Below are positions 10,478 to 19,742 of a stretch of 64,000 nt of DNA, piece by piece (positions within the stretch are counted from its first letter, which is position 1; each line of letters opens with the position of its first letter). The notes under the pieces are model-generated. The model saw nothing but the letters and a program-made list of their open reading frames with translations, was not told the origin of the DNA and made no database searches. Origin of the DNA: Butyriboletus loyo (Eukaryota > Basidiomycota > Agaricomycetes > Boletales > Boletaceae). The stretch is taken from the NCBI GenBank assembly GCA_038093515.1, contig JBBPSI010000031.1:112893-176892 (forward strand). The letters run 5' to 3'. Made by a program: the position numbers and the translations under genes.

Positions 10478-13281
10478 TTACAATAATAATTTGAGCACGA
10501 TCGCTAGCGCACTTCCCAGGAAGAACCTTTGGATCGTCAGAGAACCCACCGAAAGTAGGGAGCTCGCTCGACTCGTCGCGGTCGCGGTGGCTATGTAGCT
10601 GTTCCAAGCCTCGACGGTCGCCGACGGGAAGAGATAGCTGGATTCGGTCGTGGCCTGCCCATAATAGATCGCTGCTTGACCAGTCAAGATCTCACTCCCG
10701 AGCGAAGACACTTCGCCTCCAATAACGCTGATCGATCCCGAACTAGTGTTAGTCACTAGTCCGGTTTGATTGTTACCAAAGATGAATTCTCGAGCGAGAG
10801 TGAGAGCCTAAATAGATGGCGTTAGGAAGGGGCAAGTGCGGAAGGAATCAGTCCCTCACGGAGATGGGGTTGGTATATCCAAGAAGATGTCCAGCATGAG
10901 CCACAAGGACGTACTTCCAGCCACGTTCCTGGTGGACGATGCCCGCAAACTCACCGTCGTCATTGGACCACGGCGTTTCTGGCTTGCGTGTGAATCCCTG
11001 GATTCCACCAAACGTCGTGTTCTAGGCAATGAAAATCAAACACACAGGGAATGCGCGAGATGTGGAACATCATACTTGAATGGCGACTATATACACAGTT
11101 AACAGGTTGCAGTGACCGGGGCAGGCAGGGGACCTACTTTGAGAACCAAAGTGCGGGACGAGCGAATCGTCGTTTCCAGAATATATCACGACCGAGATGT
11201 CATGAGCCGTCATGTTCGTGGCAAGCTCTGTCAGGAATGCCATGGGTCTAGCCTTTCTAAGCATCTAATTACGCCGATCATGCAAGTACTCACTCGACGC
11301 CTAGAGAACATTAAACTTATCATCTACTGCTAAGAAAAGGACCGAAGCTCACTTGGGTCGCCGTAGGCATTAGCTGTGAAAAGATTGCATAAATTCGCTG
11401 TAATCCCCCAGAGACAATCGCTTACTGTAACCATTCGTCAGTGCAAACGGGAAAGGGGTAATTTCTTCCCAGTTTTTGCTCGTTGGCGCGTGGATTGCAG
11501 TACGTGTTTGGGCATCTGGGAGAACGTGCATCAATACCAACACATCCATTCAGAACTTACACACGAACAATTGAGAAAAATACTTGCATCCATTGGCGCT
11601 TCGGGGCTCAACGCATCAGGAATATTGTAGTAATCGAACTGGTCGCCCGAGGCTAAAACACGAATCCTAGGTCGGCCAGAAAAACAGAAAGGGAAAGGAT
11701 AGAAACGTACACCAAGGAAAAGTGAAATTGATGGCGTAGTCGATCATCTCGGTATACAGGTCACACTGATACCAAGGGTCGATGGTTCCGTTCGCGCGAC
11801 CGGCCAGGTCACGTTTCCATACATCGCGTGCGTGAAGTCTCTCGCTGTGCTCAGACGGAGAACCGTCTCTCTCTCTGAGCCTTGCGGCAAGCCGATCCTG
11901 TGCTTCCAGCATGAAGCTTTCCTTCGTGATCTTCGCGTTGTATTTTCCAGAGGATGCTCCACCATTGGCAGCGGGAAGTGGAGCATTTAGAGTCGGAAAG
12001 TGCTCTGGTTGAGGGTATTGTAGGGTGAGATCGTACCCGCAAAGTTTGCTTCTAAATGGAAAAAATAAGCATTCCTACAGAACACACTCTACCTGGTCGA
12101 ACGTACTGCTCCCAAAAGTATTCAAACACTTGGCTATCAAACCCGATGATCTGTGGGTATGTTTCTAGCACGGTGATCACAGGCAACTCCAAGAACGTCT
12201 GCAATGATGTAATAGTTCCGTCCCCAATGGCAATTGCCGCAAGATTGACGGGAGGATTGTCCATCTCGAAGTAGGCTTTGGTGATGTAGGGCTGGAGTGA
12301 ATGTATGCGGATTAACTTGTTTGCTTGAGAGGAGAGCACTTACTATGAACGTTCCAGCATAGCTCTCACCTGTGAGATGCAAAGGTCGTGTAGCGAGACC
12401 GGGGAACACTTTGACAAGGTTTTCGAGGAAGCCCATCTGTCGATGCATTAACATGGCACTGAATCTGCACGCCGCTGATTCTCACAAAATCAGCACCCAG
12501 CTGGTCCTCGTCAGGGACTGAATGGTGTGTCAGAATCGAGTAACGAAGGTTAGAACGAGGTACCCACCATATCCGCCGGGGTCGACTGTGCTGAACCCAG
12601 TTCCGCTAACACAAACATGTAAATCCTTCAGTATGAAGATGGAAGCACTGACGTACACTGGTTGATCGATCCACACATAATCGGCAATAGTAGACCATGC
12701 ATACTGATTTTCGACGGCCGAATAATTGTTCAAGATGTGAATAGGGCCGTTCTGAGGTACAAATGTCGGCATGAGATCGCGATGGGATATACCACCTGGG
12801 ACGTATAAGACAGACCTCGAAAAAGAGTCCGACAAGACTCGAAGCGCCAGGACTGTGCAAAACCGTAAGCTATGCACCATGTATGCATTCATGAACTCAC
12901 CCTCCATTGAGCCAGATTCCCCAAGGTTCACTACTGTTCGCGGTAAAGGACCCATTCGAAGACTCGAACGCCCAGAAGAACAGGGTATCATTCGGATGAC
13001 CCGCTCTTTGCACGGGGATGTTGCCGGCCCAGTTCCGAGCAATCGGCCACGATACGTTTGGAAGACTCTTTGTCACCTGAAAGTCTGCGGAAACATTCTC
13101 GTAGTGTTAATGCAGGAAACAGGTAACAGCACGTACAGTTCTGCCATTCCGGACTATAATTGCCGGACGGCATTCCGGGATACACCTCAGGCCAGCTATT
13201 TTGCAACTGGGCATGCGCGAACATGAACCAGGAGAGGCCATAGGCCGATAGTAAGAGAGCGGCACACGGCGCGCGAGACAT
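10478..13281 (-). CDS. Serine carboxypeptidase (S10), copy C, with GPI-like tail
   Basis: Third tandem paralogue. Signal peptide MSRAPCAALLLSA; here the ATG at 13281 is the only in-frame ATG, which supports the same start in copies A and B. Intact motifs: LNGGPGASSLVG, GTGFSTVD, GESYAG near 12355-12375, DPWYQCDLYTEM, SGNDDSLVPH and AGHLLGY. Tiny exons lie at 11353-11373 (21 nt), 11294-11300 (7 nt) and 11076-11086 (11 nt). The C-terminus has a Ser-rich linker followed by a hydrophobic tail (FFLGSALAIVLKLLL), which looks like a GPI-attachment signal. I infer a cell-surface-anchored form, unlike copies A and B. Splice joins all restore family-consistent sequence, so the gene looks functional. 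Confidence 0.85.
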
Positions 13282-13930
13282 GGGAAGAGGGTAAAATATG
13301 GTCAACTTGGGCCCTGAGCGTGTCGTGGTGCCCAGTTTTAAGCAGTAAAATTAGCACTCGCGTGGGCGGACTGCGGCTGAGTCGAGCAACGAAATCTTCT
13401 GATCACGTTGCAATCTGAAGCGCCACTAATCCAACGTGGTATGAGAGGGGGCCACATCAGGCAGTTGGTTGTGCATCATGATCCATTCAGATGCAGAGGG
13501 GGGACGGGCTGGACTTCGACGTTGTTGGGCCACGCCGCGAAACGTGTGAACAGTCTTGAGCGCTTCCGTTGTGGTTGTACCCACCGGGAACGTGTCTCAT
13601 AAAACCAAGTCCAACTTCTGTCAACGCTGCGGTGGTTCGTGAGTCGGACTGGTTTCATTAACCGATGCGGCGAGACCATCCCATTCAGCTGGGCAAGAAG
13701 CTGCATGGCCGACTCCGAGATGAATTCAATCTCCGTGAAACACACGCTAGGAAGTGAGTCAATTCCAACTACAAGACGTCGACCGAGACAACATGCGGAC
13801 GAGGCTCAAGCAGCTTGGGACCAGGGAACATCAAAGAAGTTGCCAGTACAGGCCACACGTGCTGTAGACACTGGCGCCCAAAGGCTAAACGTGCCCACGA
13901 GGTCCGCTTCTCGCTCTCATTCTGTCGCGC
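13282..13930. other. Spacer upstream of copy C, no gene seen
   Basis: Contains the presumed copy C promoter. Short open frames on both strands overlap one another and show no recognisable domain. Confidence 0.45.
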
Positions 13931-15631
13931 GTGGATCATCCCCAGAACATCCTCGGCTGGCTGTCTCTGCTTAGCGCCAGCGCCGTTCACGCAAGCACTA
14001 GCACTGCGATCCCCTCCCCATCCCCAGAATACAACCCTCAGGCTTGGGTCAGAGCGTTCGATCTCGTGCCGGGTACCGTCATCCAAGGTGACGCACGCTT
14101 AAAACTCACCGCAGGATGTACTGCAGTCGGATCAGCCTCGCTCGGTAACCGTTTCAAAATGATCCTTTGCGAAAGCGTCGTGAGTGTACCATTTCTCGTT
14201 CACTACTGGGGTTCTTCCGCTTCCACCGGGGCAGCACGGTGTACTGAACGATGACCCCCGACGGCGATCATCAGGCGCTCCATAGAAGCGACGACATGCC
14301 AGACCAAAGAACACAGTGATCGACGTGTTCGATCCAGAGCGTACAAGCCCTTCCTCGCTCCGATGGAGAACATGACAAATTGTAGCGATAACATGGTGTT
14401 CGAGGAGATCGTCAAGAACAAGAACTTATGGTTCGTTCGAGAAGAGGAGCGTATCGTCTTCGGGTCGACGCAAGCGATAGACATGGCAGATGCGCAACCT
14501 GGCTCCGTTCGTGACGTCGCTCAGGATTTCGTGATTCTCGTCCCATCGACGAACTTTCCCCCGGCGCTTGGTTGTCCCCATTCAAACGCTGGGCCCACGG
14601 CGAGGTGCGGAGGTGCGTCCGTTCCATAAAAGGAAAACAAGGAACTAATTTGCTTCCGTGCCCAGTTTGTCAATGTAGAGACGGCATATGAATACTTTGT
14701 CCACGTCAGGTTCGTGAACGGGATGACAGCCGAGTCGAGATACAAGCCGGATTCACAGCTTTCCACCCTCTCTACGATCCGCCGAGCGACAACCCGGTCC
14801 GATCAAAAACTGTGAAACTCCAGGCGAAAGAATCCCCCAACGGAAGCCCCATTGACAGCGATCACATCGCGAACTACACCGCAGAGATCATCAGCAAACA
14901 CGATGGTTTTTCATTCTATCAAGCTGAGCCTACTCTAACCTCAGCATCATCCGTTTTGTCCGGGCTGAGCCTCATTCGCCGGGGCAGGCTCCGACGACCA
15001 AGTCATCAAGGTTGTCATCACGCTGAACCGCTGGTTTCGAGACACACTACCAGACCCTCTTCAGCGCATTCTTTATCTCCCGCAAACTGAGTACGAACCG
15101 CTCGATCCGGCAAACATCTTTGAGCTCCGAGCGATGCGGAAGAAAACATCGGACGTTGAGGACGAGGAGGATTGGGTGACGTGGTATGAGGTTCTGGAGG
15201 TGAGACGTTGGCGCGGCAGACTGACGTACACGGGTGATGGATGTCTCTATGGATGTCTACCCCGTGACCGAGGCCCAGCTCCCGAAACACTGCGTACGCG
15301 CTCGGGGTGGCCCTGCTGGGCAAACCATAGCTGCAGCCGTAGACTTGGAGGCGGCGGCGTCGGAGTAAGCCATCTTGGCGGCCAGCGAGCACCACTACTC
15401 AGACTGCGCGTTGCACTCGCCGGTGCACTACCTCTTCGAGGGCGAGGAGCTCGTACACCGCTATTATCGCGTTCCCGAGGGTCAGCGGCACTGATCTACG
15501 TCGGAGAGACATGAGTGAAGAAAGTGGGCCATAGGGACGAACACAAGGTCATTGTATCACGTCCAGACACGATGCCCGCCCTGCTTGCCAGGGTGGAACA
15601 AGCGATGCAGCGCATGTACGACGAGCTCTGA
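13931..15631 (+). pseudogene. Decayed gene of unknown function
   Basis: A run of protein-like segments follows one another on the plus strand but in changing frames. The first has a signal-peptide-like start (GWLSLLSASAVHAS) and then DLVPGTVIQGDARLKLTAGC, with only GTG where the start should be. Next come a segment ending VFGSTQAIDMADAQPG, one reading LSPFKRWAHGEV, one reading AYEYFVHVRFVNG, one reading FTAFHPLYDPPSDNP, one reading VIKVVITLNRWFRDTLPDP, and a C-terminal piece ending EQAMQRMYDEL. Frame changes near 14570, 14640, 14725 and 15480, plus the missing ATG, cannot all be explained by introns; the last would need a 35-nt intron. I do not recognise the family; the beta-rich N-terminal part faintly recalls arrestin-like folds. 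Fairly recent decay is inferred because the segments remain long. Confidence 0.55.
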
Positions 15632-16084
15632 AAGGACATCTCATAATAAATTAGTATCGATGCGAGCATTCAGAGTCTGGCACGTTTTTAATCTGTATAC
15701 GCGTATATATGGTTAGGTATAAAACAACAGAGAGATGTAGTCTAGAGATGTTGCTACACAGATTACACCGAGAAAAAGTCCACGTCCATGTCATGGTACC
15801 AGCCTAGGTGTAGTGAAACGAAAACGAAAACGAATAGAGCATGCTGCAAGGTTGCGATCATGATACACATAGCAATATAGTATATTTTGGATAGATGGGT
15901 GCCGATGGGATATAAAGCATTTTCAGAGCGCGAGAAAGCTAAAGGAAAGGGAGGGGAGTCGGTCAGTGAGTGGTGATATAAAGCGAAATTGAAAAGATCC
16001 ACGCGAGACTGGAGGACACTGAGCTGCCAATGCAACATGAGGAGAACTTGTAGTCAAGTCAGATGAATGCGATCTACCAATCAC
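15632..16084. other. Convergent spacer, no gene seen
   Basis: Lies between the 3' ends of the decayed gene and the heat-shock gene. It is AT-rich with short A/T runs compatible with 3' untranslated regions. Confidence 0.5.
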
Positions 16085-17284
16085 TCAGCGTATCACAATG
16101 TCTTCGGAATCGTCTGCTGATGAAGGTGGCGGACACTGAATTTTCATTGAAAGCAAGCCATCTCGCATCTCAACAGTGATATGGTCGGGCTGCAACACAA
16201 GCGTCTGTGACATGTACCGACACCCCGAGAGCGAAGGGACAAACGCACTGTTGTTTCACTCGGGACGACAAACGTGCGTGACACGCTACCCGACCTACGT
16301 TCTCTCAAAACATATCCATCATCCGCGAGGTCTGGAGGAGATTTGGCGGTGACGACGACCTGCTTTACCCGATTCAAGGCATTGGTCGAGAGGACGACGG
16401 TAACGTCGCTCTTGGAACGACCAGGGAGCTCACACAATGCAGTCAAGATGCTTGTTTCACTATTGAAGTGTAGGTCCGTACGAATCACAACGCTGACACC
16501 CGCCGGCGAATAACCCGGATTTATCAATCCTCTGTGGTAGGACCGCGTGAGCACGCCCGCGACGCCACTAAGAAAACGGAACGCACTTGGTCATCGAAAC
16601 CATCTTTGCAGAGATCGGGAGTGCCCTCGGTGTTGTCGTTGTTGTTGCCGAGAGCGGGGCCAGGATGGACGTGGCCGAGGACGACGCTTGTCTTGGATAT
16701 CTCACACTCTGGACGTCTTCAGGCTCTCTCCTAGATCTTGCGATTACCACTCCGGCAGCACTCTGGGGACGTCGATACGGATGCGCCGCAGCGCGATGAT
16801 CTGTATGCACAGGGGATATGCGCGCACGCACGCCAGCTGCAGCACCGTAAAATGCCGCACTCGGGGCGGCAGACGGCGGACCCGAAGGAGGGCTAGCACT
16901 AGTTCCGACATGATACGCACGATTGGTATCAATCATGGGTGGTCTCATGTGCTCAGGCCGTAAGAGGGCCGGCACGGATAGATGTTGCAAACGCAGTTGC
17001 GGCTCATCACCCTCAACGCCATGACCAGAACCAGGACGTCTGAGGTCCTGGCTGGGCACAATTGGGACGCGTTCTTGAAGTTGCATGGTGGTCGTTGATG
17101 ACGTGGGGACATGCACGTCTTGATTTTGCTCTGGCTGATACTGAAGTGGATGCTGTAAAACTTGCTGCTCAAGACGCTGTTGCTGTTGTTGCTGATGTGG
17201 ATCACCGTCCTCCCAACGATATGTTGTCTGAGGTGTTGCAGGCATTGAAGAGTGCCCAGGAATGAATGGGTATTGATACGACAT
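16085..17284 (-). CDS. Small heat-shock protein (Hsp20) with long disordered N-terminus
   Basis: Predicted 361-residue protein from three exons (17284-16587, 16531-16249, 16189-16085) joined in frame. The C-terminal third is an alpha-crystallin domain. It shows VIRTDLHFNSETS, LTALCELPGRSKSDV, DGYVLRERRSGSVSRTFVVPSET, and the closing motif VEMRDGLLSMKIQ, equivalent to the family's A-x-x-x-n-GVL. The first 230 residues are low complexity, with a Gln run (HQQQQQQ), His/Gln/Pro-rich segments and Pro/Ala/Ser stretches, and no known fold. Typical sHSPs are 150-220 residues, so this N-terminus is an unusual addition. It should act as an ATP-independent chaperone. The annotated start MSYQYPFIPG is the first Met after the frame's upstream basic stretch; an upstream ATG in frame cannot be excluded. 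Confidence 0.8.
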
Positions 17285-17606
17285 GGAAACAAAGGGGGAT
17301 TTGTGGGCGATTTTCGCGTTCCGCTGTTTTATAGCCCGCCGCACCTTCGCCTCGTGACTCGCTAAGCGAGCGCTCGGACCCGGATTTGGTACCGTCGGTA
17401 GGCCACCAAAACTTCTTCATTGTTCGTCGAGAAAAAAAAAACATTTCCGCCATACTTCCACCCACGGCATTATTTCTCCGACACAGCCACTGATTGTTGA
17501 CCGAAGGTGGAAGTGTCATTCCCGGAAATATTTACCCCTGTCTGTATGTGCACAACCATTATTTTGAAAATATTCATACAAAACATACCCGAAAGACACG
17601 ATACAT
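17285..17606. promoter_or_regulatory. Short spacer, presumed promoter of the sHSP gene
   Basis: This is 322 bp between the sHSP start and the stop of the next minus-strand gene. TTC triplets around 17412-17425 are suggestive but do not form a clean heat-shock element with five-base phasing, so none is called. Confidence 0.35.
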
Positions 17607-19114
17607 TCACCGCCCCTCATTAGCACTCGCACTCTCCGACGGCACCTGGGCATTATTATGCCTCGTCGACGCAACACCCTGACTCTCTGCCCTCGACCTC
17701 GACCTCGGCACCAACGTCCCCGTCTCCGCAATCCTCCCCCCACGTTCCACACTATCCCTCCGACTGCCACTCCTTCCATGCTGCCACCCCACCCCCGTCC
17801 CACCGCCCATCTCCCCCCCAGCACCCGCACCTACCCCAATGCCCCCTCCCCGCCCACGCGCACCCGATCCCCGTCGACTCAACCCTTCCACAGGCGACGT
17901 CTCCCTCTGCGGAAAATACGACACTACAGGCGACCCATATGACGACGATAACGACGGTGGCGGCACACTCGGATACGTCAACGCATGCACATTCCCAACC
18001 CCACCACCTGGCACCCCATTCGATTGCACAGACGACGACGACGGCGGCGTCGTCATATGCGTCCCATTGCTCATCACACTGCTGCCCGCCGGGACGTGCG
18101 CAGAGAGTGCAGGCGAGAACGGAAACGGCGATGGCGATTCCGTCGACGAAGGCGAGTACGAAAGCGGCGTCGTCGTTTCCGACGTGCCGTTCTGCGGTCG
18201 GTGGATCGACGACGACGGTCTTGGAATCGGCACCCCGTGAGAGGGAATAGGCACCGCATGCGTCGTCAATCGCGCAGACGAATGCACCACCGACGTACTC
18301 GGCGACGAAATCCCAGACGTCGACAACCGTCGATGTATCGGCTGCGAAAACGGGTCAAAAGGCGTCAACCCCACCAGATTATCCACCGATAACCCGAGCT
18401 GGTCATGTTCAGTCAGCAAACCCCTCGACGACCACCAGCAAAGAAAAGAAAAAACTCACCCTTCTTCGCAGCTCCAACAACTCCTCCCGGTAGATATCAT
18501 TTAACCTCGAAATCCGCACATAATCCCGCTCCGTATCCACTAACCGCGTTCGCAACTGCTCATTCTCCCGTCGCATCGCTTCCAACATCACCTCGGCGCT
18601 CGGCGCTGTCGGATCGCGACCGCTCAGAAATGGCGCGCGCACGACTTGAGGAGAGGAGGCACCGCTTGCCGTCGTACTCCCATGTCCATTCCCCGACCCC
18701 GTCCCGCTCGTATTCGCTTGCGCCTGTGCACGCAGAACGGATAACTCCCGACTCAATCTATTCACGTGCGACTCGCTCTCTGCCTCGAGCACATTCTCGA
18801 GTTGAATCTTTTCCTCACGGAGCTATCACGTTTCGGTTTCGTCAGAACCTTTTCCGCAAGGAGAGGAGAGAGAGGAGGGGAGGCAGGAAAACAAAAAAGA
18901 AAAAGAGGCAATATAATATAACATAAAACGAACGAACGAACGAACGAACGAACTCCCAACGAAAAAAAAATGAACGCACCTGCTCCAGCTTGCGCGACAG
19001 TACATTAATGATCCGCTCCTCCTCCGCCTCGTACGCATTGATCAGAGTCTCCTCCCGTTTCAATTGATTCGTCGGACTCGCCGTGGAGAACCGGCGGACG
19101 GGCGAATCAGACAT
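17607..19114 (-). CDS. CCDC6-like coiled-coil protein (DUF2046)
   Basis: Predicted 429 residues from exons 19114-18980, 18822-18460 and 18398-17607. The N-terminal half is a long coiled coil: REETLINAYEAEEERIINVL, RKLEQLREEKIQLENVLEAE, then a second helical segment ending RLNDIYREELLELRRR. The motif EEERIIN..SRKLEQLREEK..LE is the signature of the CCDC6/DUF2046 family. The C-terminal half is Ser/Pro/Gly-rich and probably disordered, with a GARGRGGGIGVG-type stretch. The start at 19114 gives MSDSPVRRFSTAS, a normal family-like beginning. Likely a cytosolic scaffold; no enzymatic motif is present. Long open frames on the opposite strand of the last exon come from base composition. Confidence 0.7.
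18927..18953. repeat. (AACG)n microsatellite in intron 1
   Basis: A clean tetranucleotide run of about six to seven AACG units inside the first intron of the CCDC6-like gene. On the transcript strand it reads GTTC repeats. Confidence 0.9.
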
Positions 19115-19145
19115 TGTTGCCACCGCCTTTAAATTCTTGTTATAT

Positions 19146-19174
19146 GTTCGTTGTTCGTTGTTCGTTGTTCGTTG
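19146..19174. repeat. Heptanucleotide GTTCGTT minisatellite
   Basis: Four near-perfect copies of a 7-nt unit just upstream of the CCDC6-like start codon, within its probable 5' leader. The unit shares its GTTC core with the microsatellite in the first intron of the same gene. Confidence 0.85.
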
Positions 19175-19742
19175 TATAGCTGAGTTGTATGCTCTTGTTG
19201 TCCAACGTGTTGCGCCCTCCGGTTGATGGAGACGGTCAACGGATGTAACCAGCCTCCTCGTAATCGTACCGCTTGTCCTTGCCCTCGTCCAAACCCTCCG
19301 AAACGTATCCCTGTCCCCCGAGTAGCTCTGAGTTCGTAGGGGAAAAGCCGAAAAAGAGACCCTGTGAGGTCGCTGTGTGGTGTGTGTTGCCAACGGATGA
19401 GGTGGCAACGCTCTTGTCGAAAGAGGAGGTCGTTGCCACACCTACTGAATTATATTATCCATGGGGAAGGACCGGGTTCCGCTTTAACCCGCCACCGCCA
19501 CACTTGCGGCACAACGCGCCGAGCTCGACGGCAATATTAGCGTACACATCACACAGCCGAGAAGTCAAAGAAATTGAACATATCAAACGTACGAACAAAC
19601 GACTGCACATCTTAGACTGTGGACGAGAACGAAAGAAAAGCAAAAGTGGAAAGGGAAAAAAAAGAGAAGAAGTGCGATTCCATCTACTTAACACACTCAC
19701 GCGCGTTTTTTTGTTCTTGTCTTGTCTTTTTTTTTTCGTCTA
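19175..19742. other. Spacer between CCDC6-like and ChAPs genes
   Basis: Promoter side of the CCDC6-like gene plus the 3' flank of the ChAPs gene. A plus-strand frame runs through here, but it lacks an ATG start, overlaps the ChAPs last exons and has no domain, so it is not called. T-rich runs near 19707-19737 fit a 3' end region. Confidence 0.5.

Noticed and set aside
15443..15515. 35-nt intron that would rescue the end of the decayed gene
   Set aside because: It is far shorter than any other intron in the window, and other frame changes upstream would remain.
17411..17432. Candidate heat-shock element upstream of the sHSP gene
   Set aside because: TTC and GAA triplets are present but not in the five-base phasing required for a convincing element.
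17658..18392. Long plus-strand open frames rich in Arg/Pro
   Set aside because: They are antisense to the Ser/Pro/Gly-rich last exon of the CCDC6-like gene, occur in all three frames, and reflect composition rather than coding.
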